Below are positions 25,940-35,342 of a DNA stretch of 64,000 nucleotides, in pieces. Position numbers and translations under genes: made by a program. Source of the stretch: JBLMZI01 sp050258755 (GTDB taxonomy: Bacteria > Bacillota > Syntrophomonadia > Syntrophomonadales > DTU052); NCBI GenBank assembly GCA_050258755.1, contig JBLMZI010000005.1, forward strand, positions 248,001 to 312,000, in the 5' to 3' direction. Within the stretch, counting starts at the first letter, position 1; the number at the start of each line of letters is the position of its first letter. A model generated the notes under the pieces. The model was not told where the DNA came from. It did no database searches and saw nothing but the letters and a program-made list of their open reading frames with translations.

Positions 25940-28669
25940 ATGAAAAGCAATGATTGGCACGCGCTTTCGGCTGACGCCGCTGCAAACCGTCTTGACACGG
26001 ACCTGAAGCGGGGGCTTGGACTGCGCGCGGTTCGCGAACGTCTGGCGCTCAGCCGCAATGTGATCACACAGGAGAGCAAAAGCGGCTGGCAGAAGCTGCT
26101 GTTGGCACAGTTCACCGATACAATGGTGATCGTGTTAATGGCGGCAACGCTGCTTTCGGCACTGCTGGGTGATTTGCTCGATGCAGTGACGATTCTCACC
26201 ATTGTCGTCCTCAATGGCATTCTCGGCTTTTTCCAGGAATACCGTGCGGAACGCGCCCTGGCGGCGATTCAGAAGATGTCAGCCCCGAGCGCGGCGGTGA
26301 TCCGAAACGGTCAGACCCTCCGAATACCGGCCGAAGAGTTGGTTCCCGGAGATCTGGTCCTGGTGGAGGCCGGCGACCGTGTTCCGGCGGACCTCCGGCT
26401 GGTCCAGGCGCACGCGTTTGAAGTCGAAGAATCCTGTATTACGGGGGAGTCCCTGCCTTCGGCCAAGCAGGCTGAGGCGGTGCTGCCCGGCGACACCCTG
26501 CTTGGAGACCGCAAAAACATGGTCTTTATGGGAACGATGGCGACCAGAGGACGGGCCCTGGGGGTTGTCGTTGCGACCGGTATGGAAACCATCATGGGAG
26601 AGATCGCCAGTTTTATTCAACAGAAGAAGAACGAAGAAACACCGCTGCAAGCCCGGTTAAGCCAGCTTGGCAAGGTGCTGATCGCGGTGTGCGTGGTGGC
26701 CTGCCTGATGGTGGTGGCCCTCGGGCTCAGTCGGGGGGAAAACCTGATAAGGATGCTGATGGCTGGCATCAGTCTGGCGGTCGCGGCGATTCCCGAAGGA
26801 CTACCGGCTATCGTGACCGTGGTCCTGGCGCTGGGGGTCCAGCGCATGGCCGAACGGCATGCCGTGGTTCGCAAGCTTTCCGCGGTGGAAACACTGGGCT
26901 GCACCACGGTGATCTGCTCTGATAAAACCGGTACCCTGACCCAAAACGAAATGACCGTCCGCCTGGCCGGAACGCTGAATCGAACCTGGACCGTAACCGG
27001 GGAGGGGTACCAGCCGGAAGGCAATCTGCTGGACGAAAACGGGCGCAAAGTAAAACCATCGGCCGATACCGGCCTTCAGCTGCTCTTAGAGACTGCCGCC
27101 TGGTGCTCCCACGCGGAGGTTGCGAAAGAACACGGCCGTTGGATTGTACGCGGGGATCCCACCGAAGGGGCCCTGGTTGTGCTTGGCAGCAAAGGCGGCA
27201 TCGGTCCCAAACCGGAAATTCTGAGAGAAGTCCCGTTTGATAGTGACCGTAAAATGATGTCAATGGTCGTGCTGCGGAATGGCACGATTCGGATCTGCAC
27301 CAAAGGCGCCCTGGAAGCATTGCTGCCCAGGTGCAATTCCGTGATGTCGGGAAATCGAGTAATACCGTTAGGCCGGCGGGAAACCGAAAAGCTGAACCAA
27401 CGCCAGCAGGCTTGGGCGCAAAACGCGCTCCGAGTCATGGCCGTGGCTTATCGCGACCTGGATGGCGCCGACTTTGAACGAATGGACGATCAGCAGCTCG
27501 AATCGGGCCTGAGCCTGATCGGCTTGTGCGGGATGATGGACCCACCGCGGCCAGAGGTGCCGGCGGCGGTAAAACAGTGCGTTGACGCGGGGATTACGCC
27601 GATTATGATTACCGGCGACCACCCGGAAACCGCGGTGGCAATCGCCCGCCAGATCGGGATGAGCCAGGGAACCGAGGTTTTGGGGCCGCACGATATCGAT
27701 CAGATGGGACTGAAGGAATTAGCGGCGAAAGCCGTCCGGGTAAGGGTTTTTGCCAGGGTTTCCCCGCATCAAAAGCTGAAAATCGTTCAAGCCCTGCGTT
27801 CTCAGGGCCACGTCGTCGCAATGACCGGTGACGGGGTTAATGACGCCCCGGCGGTAAAAGAAGCCGATATCGGCATTGCCATGGGAATGACCGGCACAGA
27901 GGTGACCAAGGAGGCGTCGGCCATGGTGCTGGCTGACGACAATTTCGCCACGATCGTGAAAGCGGTGCATGAAGGTCGGGGAATTTACGATAATATCCGG
28001 AAATTCATCCGCTATCTCCTGGGCTGCAACATCGGCGAAGTGCTGACAATGTTTTTGGCGTCGGTCATCGGTCTGCCGCTGCCGATGCTGCCGATCCAGA
28101 TTCTGTGGGTGAATCTGGTGACGGACGGCCTGCCGGCGATGGCTCTGGGACTGGAGAAACCTGAGCAAGATGTCATGCTGCGGACGCCGCGCCGGCCGGA
28201 TGAAAGCGTTTTTTCCAGGGGGCTGGGATGGCGGATCGCCTGGCGCGGGGTCTATATCGGCATTACCACGCTGGCCGCACTGGCGGCTGGTTTGACGCTT
28301 TCGGCCTGGGCAGGAACCCGGGATCTCGCGCTGGCCCGTACCCTTGCCTTTACAACCCTGGTTTTTGCGCAGCTTTTCTTTGTTTTTGAATGCCGGTCCG
28401 AGCGCTACAGCCCGTTTGAAATCGGCTTTTTCCGCAATCAGGCGCTGTTGGCTGCGGTTTGCTGCTCGGTTCTGATGCAGCTTGCGGTCATCTATCAACC
28501 GAATATGCAGCGCATTTTCGGGACGGTTCCGCTGGAGCCATTCCACTGGCTGATCATTCTGCTTCTTACCGGATCGGGGTTTCTGTTCAAGTTTACTGTA
28601 TACATCGCAGGAAAGCTTGCGGGGAGGGCATCTGGTTATGTTAAACTGGGTAGCGTGGAGATTCGGTAA
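25940..28669 (+). CDS. Cation-transporting P-type ATPase, SERCA-like (probable Ca2+ pump)
   Basis: A 909-residue P2A-type ATPase. Cation_ATPase_N (about 5-70), actuator with TGES (about 170), M4 motif PEGLP, phosphorylation site DKTGTLT (about Asp333), nucleotide-binding KGALE, hinge TGDGVNDAPA, and M6 NLVTDGLPAMALG that supplies Ca2+ ligands. The PEGL and N..TD pair fit Ca2+ transport as in Bacillus YloB, although Mn2+ or Na+/K+ is possible. Start at ATG 25940 after GGGTGA; the frame extends further upstream but overlaps the previous gene and lacks family similarity. Membrane protein, apparently a single gene. Confidence 0.9.
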   Translation: MKSNDWHALSADAAANRLDTDLKRGLGLRAVRERLALSRNVITQESKSGWQKLLLAQFTDTMVIVLMAATLLSALLGDLLDAVTILTIVVLNGILGFFQEYRAERALAAIQKMSAPSAAVIRNGQTLRIPAEELVPGDLVLVEAGDRVPADLRLVQAHAFEVEESCITGESLPSAKQAEAVLPGDTLLGDRKNMVFMGTMATRGRALGVVVATGMETIMGEIASFIQQKKNEETPLQARLSQLGKVLIAVCVVACLMVVALGLSRGENLIRMLMAGISLAVAAIPEGLPAIVTVVLALGVQRMAERHAVVRKLSAVETLGCTTVICSDKTGTLTQNEMTVRLAGTLNRTWTVTGEGYQPEGNLLDENGRKVKPSADTGLQLLLETAAWCSHAEVAKEHGRWIVRGDPTEGALVVLGSKGGIGPKPEILREVPFDSDRKMMSMVVLRNGTIRICTKGALEALLPRCNSVMSGNRVIPLGRRETEKLNQRQQAWAQNALRVMAVAYRDLDGADFERMDDQQLESGLSLIGLCGMMDPPRPEVPAAVKQCVDAGITPIMITGDHPETAVAIARQIGMSQGTEVLGPHDIDQMGLKELAAKAVRVRVFARVSPHQKLKIVQALRSQGHVVAMTGDGVNDAPAVKEADIGIAMGMTGTEVTKEASAMVLADDNFATIVKAVHEGRGIYDNIRKFIRYLLGCNIGEVLTMFLASVIGLPLPMLPIQILWVNLVTDGLPAMALGLEKPEQDVMLRTPRRPDESVFSRGLGWRIAWRGVYIGITTLAALAAGLTLSAWAGTRDLALARTLAFTTLVFAQLFFVFECRSERYSPFEIGFFRNQALLAAVCCSVLMQLAVIYQPNMQRIFGTVPLEPFHWLIILLLTGSGFLFKFTVYIAGKLAGRASGYVKLGSVEIR

Positions 28670-28786
28670 GCTGGGTTCATTTCCCGGCATTTTCGCTCCG
28701 CCATGGGCGGGAACCGAAAGGGGCTTTCGCCGTTGTTCCGGATTCCGGGATGGGGCCGGCCGCCTCTGAATAAGGAGGAATTCATC

Positions 28787-29644
28787 GTGAAGATAACCAA
28801 AATGCATGGACTGGGCAACGACTTTGTGGTCACCCACGAGTCTGAACTGCCCGCATCGGAACAATGGGCAGACCTGGCGGTTGCGCTGTGTGACCGGCAC
28901 TTTGGCATTGGCGCTGACGGGCTGATCGTTGTTGGACCTGCCGAGGGATATGACATGTATATGCGAATTTTCAATTCCGACGGCAGTGAGCCGGAAATGT
29001 GCGGAAATGGGATTCGCTGTGTCGCCAAATACGCCTGGGAGCGGGGCCTGGTGAAAAACAATCCGATCCGAGTGAAAACCCTGGCGGGCCTAATACTGCC
29101 TGAAGTTATTGTTGAAAACGGCGTGGTGACCAGCGTTAGGGTCGATATGGGCCAGCCGATCCTTGAGGCCGCCGCGATTCCGGTCCAGGTGCAAAGCTCG
29201 CCGGTGGTTGCCAGTAAAATCACTGTGGATGGTTCAGAGTTTGAATTTACGGCGGTTTCCATGGGCAATCCCCACTGTGTGATTTTTGTCGACAGTCTGA
29301 AAGACGAGCCCGCCCGAACCCACGGTCCGAAAATAGAGGTTCACCCGCTCTTCCCGAAAAAGACCAATGTCGAGTTCGTTGAAGTTCTGGGTCAGGAAGA
29401 GATGATCATGAATGTCTGGGAACGCGGAGCCGGCGAAACCCTGGCCTGCGGAACCGGAACCTGCGCAACCCTGGTCGCGGCCGTGCTGAACGGAAAGACC
29501 GGGCGGAAAGCGACGGTCCACCTGAAGGGCGGGGATCTGGTCATTGAATGGTCCGAAGCCGACAATAAGGTCTTCATGACCGGCCCGGCCACCGAGGTCT
29601 TTGAAACCGTTATCCAGGCAGACGCGTTGGTGCGGGCGAAGTAA
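28787..29644 (+). CDS. dapF: Diaminopimelate epimerase
   Basis: Interconverts LL- and meso-diaminopimelate for lysine and peptidoglycan. 285 residues with both catalytic cysteines: MCGNGIRC in the first half and ACGTGTCAT in the second. GTG start at 28787, six bases after a perfect AAGGAGGAA. It is 30 bases upstream of the LL-DAP aminotransferase gene; together they provide the last two steps of the aminotransferase route to meso-DAP. Confidence 0.96.
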   Translation: MKITKMHGLGNDFVVTHESELPASEQWADLAVALCDRHFGIGADGLIVVGPAEGYDMYMRIFNSDGSEPEMCGNGIRCVAKYAWERGLVKNNPIRVKTLAGLILPEVIVENGVVTSVRVDMGQPILEAAAIPVQVQSSPVVASKITVDGSEFEFTAVSMGNPHCVIFVDSLKDEPARTHGPKIEVHPLFPKKTNVEFVEVLGQEEMIMNVWERGAGETLACGTGTCATLVAAVLNGKTGRKATVHLKGGDLVIEWSEADNKVFMTGPATEVFETVIQADALVRAK

Positions 29645-29674
29645 AAAAAGAAGTGCGATGGAGGGAACTGACAC

Positions 29675-30847
29675 ATGATGGAAAACAATGCGATGAAGAA
29701 TTTGCCCCCTTATCTGTTCGCCCGGATTGAGAAGAAGATCGATGAGGCGAAGGAAAAGGGGATTGATATCATTAGCCTCGGCATTGGCGACCCGGACCGC
29801 CCAACCCCGGACCGGATTATCGAGGCCGGTATCCGCGGGCTGAAGGATGCCGCCAATCACCAGTACCCCAGTTCCGTCGGGATGCTGTCCTACCGCAAGG
29901 CGGTCGCAGACTGGTACCAGTCACGCTTTGGCGTCACCCTGGATCCCAAGACCGAAGTGGTTTCCCTGATCGGTTCCAAGGAAGGCATCGGTCATATGTC
30001 CTCTTGTTTCCTGAATCCCGGGGATATCAGCCTGGTTCCCGATCCCGGTTACCCGGTTTACAGCATTGGCGCGCTGCTGGCGCATGCCAACCCCTTCAAG
30101 ATGCCGCTTCTCGAAAAGAATGGTTTTCTTCCGGTTCTGGAAGACATCCCGGCCGATATCGCCCGGCAGGCCAAGCTGATGTGGATCAATTATCCGAACA
30201 ACCCGACCGGTGCGATGGCCAATGACGATTTCTACAAAAAATGCATCGCCTTTGCGAAGGAATACGATATCCTGCTTTGCCACGACGCCGCCTATTCGGA
30301 AGTGACCTTCGACGGGGTAAAAGGCCCGACCCTGTTCCAGTATGAAGGGGCTAAAGAAGTCGGCATTGAATTCCACTCCGTCTCCAAAACCTACAACATG
30401 ACCGGGTGGCGGATTGGCTGGGCGGTTGGTAATCCCTATGCCGTCGAGGTGCTCGGGCGCTTCAAGTCGAATGTCGACTCCGGTGCGTTTCAGGCGGTTC
30501 AGGTCGCCGCGATCGAGGCTTTATCCGGACCGCAGGACTGCGTTGCCGAGATGCGGGAACTGTACCGGGAGCGGCGCGATGTTGTCATCTCCGGTCTCCG
30601 CAAAATGGGCTGGACGATCGAACCGCCCAAAGGCAGCATCTACGTTTGGGCCAAAGTACCCAAAGGCTATACCTCTGCCGAATTCGCCGAATTGGCTCTT
30701 GAAAAGGCCGGTGTGATCATTACGCCGGGGAATGGATACGGAGAGTACGGGGAAGGCTACTTCCGGATTGCGCTCACCGTGGAAAAAGAACGGATCGTGG
30801 AGGCCCTGGACCGCATGTACAAAGCCATTGGACAGGTCTCATTCTAA
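29675..30847 (+). CDS. dapL: LL-diaminopimelate aminotransferase
   Basis: PLP enzyme of fold type I, 390 residues, converting tetrahydrodipicolinate and glutamate directly to LL-DAP. SLGIGDPDRPTP at the N terminus, NYPNNPTGA, DAAYSE and the PLP-lysine in SVSKTYNMTGWRIG are all present. The adjacent dapF makes the DAP role more likely than a general aspartate or alanine aminotransferase. GGAGGG lies 9 bases before ATG. Its presence means lysine synthesis here can bypass the succinyl or acetyl intermediates. Confidence 0.9.
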   Translation: MMENNAMKNLPPYLFARIEKKIDEAKEKGIDIISLGIGDPDRPTPDRIIEAGIRGLKDAANHQYPSSVGMLSYRKAVADWYQSRFGVTLDPKTEVVSLIGSKEGIGHMSSCFLNPGDISLVPDPGYPVYSIGALLAHANPFKMPLLEKNGFLPVLEDIPADIARQAKLMWINYPNNPTGAMANDDFYKKCIAFAKEYDILLCHDAAYSEVTFDGVKGPTLFQYEGAKEVGIEFHSVSKTYNMTGWRIGWAVGNPYAVEVLGRFKSNVDSGAFQAVQVAAIEALSGPQDCVAEMRELYRERRDVVISGLRKMGWTIEPPKGSIYVWAKVPKGYTSAEFAELALEKAGVIITPGNGYGEYGEGYFRIALTVEKERIVEALDRMYKAIGQVSF

Positions 30848-30868
30848 ACGGGGAAACGGAGAAGCATC

Positions 30869-31747
30869 ATGGTAAGAAGCATGACGGGATTCGGCCGGGC
30901 TGAAGTGGCCGGCTCTATGTACCAAATTACCTGCGAAATCAAGTGTGTCAACCACCGCTTTTTCGACTTCAATCTTCGGATGCCGCGCCGCTACGGGGCC
31001 TTGGAAGACCGGGTGCGCGAGAAGCTGAAGCAGAGTGTCAGCCGGGGACGGGTCGAAGTGTCCTGCAATATTGAGAAATCCGGGACGCCCGAACGCGCGC
31101 TCAAGGTTGACAATGAATTGGCAATCACGTATTATAAATGTTTGAAAGATTTAGCTTTCACGCTGGAAATCCCGGCCGATATTCGTTTGATTGACGTTTT
31201 TCGACTGCCGGAAGTTTTTTCCCTACAGGAAGCTGAAGACGATCTTGAACACCTCTGGAATGTGATGGACCAGGCCCTTGAACAGGCCATGGCCGAACTG
31301 GTTCGGATGCGGGAAAAAGAAGGTCAGACGCTGGTCCGCGACATTGTTCAACGAACCGGCATGATCGTCGAAACGGTTGCCCAGGTTGAGGAGCGCTCAC
31401 CGCTTGTCGTCCGCGACTATGCCGAACGGCTGCGGAAACGGCTGAACGATCTGATGGGCGAAGCCACCGTTGACGAAAACCGTCTGGCACAGGAAATTGC
31501 TGTATTTGCGGACCGGGCCAGCATTACTGAGGAAATTGTCCGGCTTCGCAGCCACTGCCAGCAGATGCAGGAGTATTTGAACGGCAGTGAGTCGGTCGGG
31601 CGGAAATGCGACTTTCTGGTTCAGGAAATGCTCCGCGAGGTGAATACGATCGCTTCCAAAGCGAACGATCTCACGATCAGCCAGCTGGCAGTCGATATGA
31701 AAGCCGAACTGGAAAAGATCAGAGAACAGATTCAGAATATTGAATAA
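30869..31747 (+). CDS. YicC family endoribonuclease-like protein
   Basis: 292 residues, matching YicC (B. subtilis YloC): N-terminal MVRSMTGFGRAE, EIKCVNHRFFDFNLRMPR, and a C-terminal DUF1732 part with EIVRLRSH and KCDFLVQEMLREVNTIASKAND. Family members have been linked to endoribonuclease activity and RNA turnover. First gene of the conserved yicC-remA-gmk-rpoZ-coaBC run. ATG start after GGAGA. The stop codon overlaps the ribosome site of remA. Confidence 0.93.
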   Translation: MVRSMTGFGRAEVAGSMYQITCEIKCVNHRFFDFNLRMPRRYGALEDRVREKLKQSVSRGRVEVSCNIEKSGTPERALKVDNELAITYYKCLKDLAFTLEIPADIRLIDVFRLPEVFSLQEAEDDLEHLWNVMDQALEQAMAELVRMREKEGQTLVRDIVQRTGMIVETVAQVEERSPLVVRDYAERLRKRLNDLMGEATVDENRLAQEIAVFADRASITEEIVRLRSHCQQMQEYLNGSESVGRKCDFLVQEMLREVNTIASKANDLTISQLAVDMKAELEKIREQIQNIE

Positions 31748-31756
31748 GGAGGGGTG

Positions 31757-31772
31757 GCCCGGGTTTCCGGGC
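31757..31772 (+). promoter_or_regulatory. Hairpin between ribosome site and start codon of remA
   Basis: GCCCGG (31757-31762) pairs with CCGGGC (31767-31772) around GTTT. AAGGAGGGG (31746-31754) lies just before and ATG 31781 eight bases after. Folding would reduce the Shine-Dalgarno to start distance from 26 to about 10 bases. Confidence 0.5.
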
Positions 31773-31780
31773 GCGAAAAG

Positions 31781-32047
31781 ATGGACATTAAACTGGTGAA
31801 CATAGGATTTGGCAACATTGTTGCCGCGAATCGTATTGTTGCGATCGTTAGCCCCGAGTCGGCACCGATCAAACGGATTATTCAGGAAGCCCGCGAAAAA
31901 GGGATTCTGATTGATGCAACCTACGGCCGCAGAACCCGCGCCGTAATCATCGTGGACAGTGGCCATATCATTCTTTCCGCGGTACAGCCTGAAACGGTGG
32001 CAAACCGTCTTTCGGTGAAGGATGCCGGCCACGCCGACGAAGGCTAG
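31781..32047 (+). CDS. remA: RemA-type DNA-binding regulator (DUF370)
   Basis: 88 residues; MDIKLVNIGFGNIV, then VSPESAPIKRII and ATYGRRTRAVII are the family core. In B. subtilis RemA activates biofilm matrix and osmoprotection genes by binding repeated sites as an oligomer. Start at ATG 31781 gives the usual N terminus; an in-frame GTG at 31754 lies inside the ribosome site and would add nine unlike residues. Its position between yicC and gmk is conserved in Firmicutes. Confidence 0.92.
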   Translation: MDIKLVNIGFGNIVAANRIVAIVSPESAPIKRIIQEAREKGILIDATYGRRTRAVIIVDSGHIILSAVQPETVANRLSVKDAGHADEG

Positions 32048-32052
32048 GCCGT

Positions 32053-32634
32053 ATGTTGGGGAGAGGGATTTTGTTTGTTGTGTCCGGTCCCTCCGGGGTC
32101 GGGAAAGGGACCATTAGGGAAAACCTGATGGTAACTGGGATTGACCTTGTCTACTCGATATCAGCCACAACCCGGAAACCCCGTGCCGGTGAGGTTGACG
32201 GACGCGACTATTTCTTTATTGAGGAGAGCCGTTTTGAATCGATGATTCAAAACGGCGAATTGCTTGAGTGGGCCCGGGTTTATACCAACTACTACGGTAC
32301 ACCCCGGGACTTTGTCATGCAAAACTTGGATGCTGGTAAAGATGTCCTGCTGGAAATCGACATGCAGGGAGCGCTTCAGGTCAAAAGTGCGTTTCCCGAA
32401 GGGGTTTTTATCTTCATCAAACCGCCCTGCCGGGAGGCGTTGGCCGAACGGCTGCGAACCCGCGGGAAAGACGCCGAAGAAGAGATTGCCAGGCGTTTGG
32501 GCGAGTTTGATCAGGAAATGCAGTATATCGTTCATTACGACTATGTCGTGGTAAACGATGAGCTGGAATCGGCCGTCAGTCAGGTGCGTGCGATTATCTG
32601 CGCCGAGCATCTGAGAATCGGCCGACATAGTTAG
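32053..32634 (+). CDS. gmk: Guanylate kinase
   Basis: Phosphorylates GMP to GDP with ATP. 193 residues; P-loop SGPSGVGKGT (11-20), GMP-binding SATTRKPRAGEVDGRDYFF and the EIDMQGAL segment. ATG start at 32053, five bases after the remA stop; the ribosome site is weak (GAAGG), consistent with coupling to remA. Confidence 0.96.
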   Translation: MLGRGILFVVSGPSGVGKGTIRENLMVTGIDLVYSISATTRKPRAGEVDGRDYFFIEESRFESMIQNGELLEWARVYTNYYGTPRDFVMQNLDAGKDVLLEIDMQGALQVKSAFPEGVFIFIKPPCREALAERLRTRGKDAEEEIARRLGEFDQEMQYIVHYDYVVVNDELESAVSQVRAIICAEHLRIGRHS

Positions 32635-32645
32635 GAGGGGTTTGC

Positions 32646-32840
32646 ATGGTACCGCCGTCGTTGAACGAACTCATGACAATTGCCGACAGCAAGTACGCGA
32701 TTGTGGTTGCGGTCGCAAAACGCGCCCGCGCGCTGTCAGAAGGCAAGCGTAAGGACGAGGATTGGCGCCTGGCCAGTATGGTCACGGTTGCGCTGGATGA
32801 ATTGAAAAATGGTGACATGAAGATCATCTATAAGAAGTAG
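32646..32840 (+). CDS. rpoZ: RNA polymerase omega subunit
   Basis: 64 residues; helps assemble the beta' subunit of RNA polymerase. The family core YAIVVAVAKRAR is at 17-28 and KNGDMKI near the C terminus. Strong ribosome site TAGGAGGGG before ATG. Position after gmk is conserved across bacteria. Confidence 0.93.
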   Translation: MVPPSLNELMTIADSKYAIVVAVAKRARALSEGKRKDEDWRLASMVTVALDELKNGDMKIIYKK

Positions 32841-32862
32841 GGATCCGTAAAGGAGCTTTACC

Positions 32863-34053
32863 ATGCCGGGGAAACATACCATTGGCATTGGCATTACCGG
32901 AGGTATTGCGGCGTACAAGGTGACCGATCTGGTTAGCCGGCTGACCAAAGAGGGCAATGACGTCCATGTGGTGATGACGCAAAATGCGACCAAAATCATC
33001 CCGCCGCTGCCCCTGCGCACACTGTCCGGGAATCCGGTGCTGACTGACACATTTGAAGAAACCAGCCGCTGGAAGGTTCAGCATATCGGTTTCGCCGAGG
33101 CGATTGACATTCTGGTGATCGTGCCGGCCACAGCCAACATCATCGCTAAAATGGCGCACGGCATTGCCGACGATCTGCTGTCGACCGAGGTGCTTGCCAC
33201 CAAAGCGCCGATTCTGGTATGTCCGGCAATGAACACCAATATGTTTGAAAACCCGGTGACGCAGGAGAATATTGAGATCCTGCGCCGCCGCGGCATGTAC
33301 ATACTGGAACCGGCCGAAGGCGAACTGGCCTGTGGCGTGAAGGGCAAGGGGCGGCTCCCGGAAATCGAAACGGTTTATCAATCTGTAATGGAAATTCTGG
33401 CTCCAGTCCAGGATTTGGCCGGGAAAACGGTGCTCATTACAGCCGGGGCAACTTGCGAGGATATTGATCCGGTCCGTTTTATTACCAACCGCAGTACCGG
33501 GAAAATGGGTTATGCGCTGGCTGAACAAGCCCTCCGGCGCGGCGCCCGGGTTATTCTGGTTACCGGTGCCGGACTGTCGGAGCCCGGCGGCGCAACAGTG
33601 GTTCCGGTACGATCGGCCCTGGAGATGTATGAAGCCAGTATGCGTTATTTTCCGGAGAGCGACATCGTGATCGGAGCGGCTGCGGTTGCGGATTACCGGC
33701 CGCAGGCATATAGTGATCAGAAGGTGAAAAAATCGGATGATGACCTCGTCATTCGGTTGGTCCGGAATCCGGACATTTTAAAGGAAATGGGCCAGCAAAA
33801 GGGTAACCGGATTCTGATCGGTTTTGCGGCGGAAACCCAGGACCTGATTCAGAACGGCAAAGCCAAACTGGCCTCGAAGAACCTGGACCTCCTGATTGCG
33901 AATGATGTGACCGAAGATGGCGCAGGATTCGGTGCGGACACCAATATCGTCACCCTGCTTTCTCCCGGTGGCGAGACCAAACAGTATCAGAAAATGCCTA
34001 AGGTTGAAGTGGCGAAGATTATTCTGGACGCCACCGCTGCCTTGGTGATTTAA
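32863..34053 (+). CDS. coaBC: Bifunctional phosphopantothenoylcysteine decarboxylase / phosphopantothenate-cysteine ligase
   Basis: Catalyses two central steps of coenzyme A synthesis. 396 residues. The CoaC half (1-185) has GITGGIAAYK, the active-site His in VQHIGFAEA, PAMNTNMFE and the flap cysteine in LACGVKGKGR. The CoaB half (185-396) has VLITAGATCEDIDPVRFITN, NRSTGKMG and GAAAVADYRP. AAAGGAG precedes ATG by 8 bases. It lies between rpoZ and metK as in many Clostridia. Confidence 0.96.
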   Translation: MPGKHTIGIGITGGIAAYKVTDLVSRLTKEGNDVHVVMTQNATKIIPPLPLRTLSGNPVLTDTFEETSRWKVQHIGFAEAIDILVIVPATANIIAKMAHGIADDLLSTEVLATKAPILVCPAMNTNMFENPVTQENIEILRRRGMYILEPAEGELACGVKGKGRLPEIETVYQSVMEILAPVQDLAGKTVLITAGATCEDIDPVRFITNRSTGKMGYALAEQALRRGARVILVTGAGLSEPGGATVVPVRSALEMYEASMRYFPESDIVIGAAAVADYRPQAYSDQKVKKSDDDLVIRLVRNPDILKEMGQQKGNRILIGFAAETQDLIQNGKAKLASKNLDLLIANDVTEDGAGFGADTNIVTLLSPGGETKQYQKMPKVEVAKIILDATAALVI

Positions 34054-34087
34054 TAATACTGGACAATAAGGGAAGGAGATGGGCTCA

Positions 34088-35278
34088 TTGTCGCACAGAC
34101 TATTTACTTCGGAGTCGGTTACCGAGGGTCATCCCGATAAGATAGCCGATCAGATTTCAGACTCGATCCTGGACGCAATCCTTGCGGCGGATCCGGGTGG
34201 CCGGGTTGCCGCCGAAACAATCGTAACCACCGGACTGGTACTGGTGGCCGGGGAGATTTCCACCAAGTGTTATGTGGAAATCCCGAAGATTGTTCGGGAT
34301 ACGATACGTAATATTGGCTATACCCGGGCAAAATACGGTTTTGACTGCGAAACTTGCGCGGTAATCACGTCGATTGACGAGCAGTCGGCAGACATCGCGC
34401 TTGGTGTTGATAAAGCGCTTGAGGCGAAGTCCGGCGAGATGACCGATGAGCAGATCGAAGCCATTGGTGCCGGCGACCAGGGGATGATGTTCGGTTACGC
34501 AACCGACGAAACTCCGGAATTGATGCCGATGCCGATCCAACTGGCACATAAAGCAGCGATGCGGCTGGCTGAAGTTCGCAGAAAACGGATTTTGCCGTAT
34601 CTTCGGCCAGATGGAAAAACCCAGTTCACGGTCGAATATGAGGATGGCGTCCCGAAGCGGGTCGATACCGTCGTCGTATCCACCCAGCACAGCCCGGATG
34701 TTCCGCTGGAGCATATCCGGCAGGAGATTATCGAGCATGTCATTAAACCGGTGGTTCCGGAGAATATGCTGGACAAGAATACCCGGTACTTCGTCAATCC
34801 GACCGGCCGTTTCGTCATTGGGGGTCCCCAGGGGGACGCAGGATTGACCGGCCGGAAAATTATTGTCGATACCTATGGCGGCATGGCACGGCATGGCGGC
34901 GGCGCATTCTCGGGCAAAGACCCCACCAAGGTGGACCGCTCGGCAGCGTATGCCGCCCGCTGGGTGGCAAAGAACGTCGTAGCCGCCAAACTGGCACGGC
35001 GCTGTGAAATTCAGCTTGCCTATGCGATCGGGGTGGCCCGTCCGGTTTCGATCATGGTGAACACCTTCGGCACAGGCGTGATTCCGGATACCGAAATTTC
35101 GAAACTGATTATGGACATCTTCGACCTGCGCCCGGGCGCGATTATCCGCGACCTGGACCTCCGTCGGCCGATATTCAAGAAAACTGCGGCATATGGTCAC
35201 TTTGGCCGCGAGGACAAGGACTTTACCTGGGAACAGACGGTCAAAGCCGAAGCACTCCGCAAGGCGGCCAAGGCGTAA
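34088..35278 (+). CDS. metK: S-adenosylmethionine synthase
   Basis: Makes SAM from methionine and ATP. 396 residues; MSHRLFTSESVTEGHPDK at the start, GAGDQGMMFGYA and the Mg/K-binding GGGAFSGKDPTKVDRS. The TTG at 34088 is chosen: it gives the exact family N terminus and stands 10 bases after GGAAGGAG, while the ATG at 34079 touches that site. No SAM riboswitch was found upstream; the gene follows coaBC by 34 bases and is probably co-transcribed. Confidence 0.95.
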   Translation: MSHRLFTSESVTEGHPDKIADQISDSILDAILAADPGGRVAAETIVTTGLVLVAGEISTKCYVEIPKIVRDTIRNIGYTRAKYGFDCETCAVITSIDEQSADIALGVDKALEAKSGEMTDEQIEAIGAGDQGMMFGYATDETPELMPMPIQLAHKAAMRLAEVRRKRILPYLRPDGKTQFTVEYEDGVPKRVDTVVVSTQHSPDVPLEHIRQEIIEHVIKPVVPENMLDKNTRYFVNPTGRFVIGGPQGDAGLTGRKIIVDTYGGMARHGGGAFSGKDPTKVDRSAAYAARWVAKNVVAAKLARRCEIQLAYAIGVARPVSIMVNTFGTGVIPDTEISKLIMDIFDLRPGAIIRDLDLRRPIFKKTAAYGHFGREDKDFTWEQTVKAEALRKAAKA

Positions 35279-35342
35279 GATTATTCAATCCCAGGATGCG
35301 CCTGACCTTGCACACTGTTGCCGCAGGGAAAAGGTGAAGCGA

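Noticed and set aside
25156..26220. 354-codon minus-strand frame opposite the glycosylase-like gene
   Set aside because: Antisense of two better supported genes and no recognisable protein features.
27719..28900. 393-codon open frame on the minus strand opposite the Ca2+ ATPase and dapF
   Set aside because: Spans two real genes on the other strand and translates to Gln/Arg/His-rich sequence without domains.
34054..34087. SAM riboswitch before metK
   Set aside because: Only 34 bases separate coaBC and metK and no SAM-I, II or III consensus is present.
34157..35200. 347-codon open frame on the minus strand opposite metK
   Set aside because: Pure shadow of metK; no ribosome site, no family features, and low-complexity His/Arg-rich translation typical of antisense frames in GC-rich genes.
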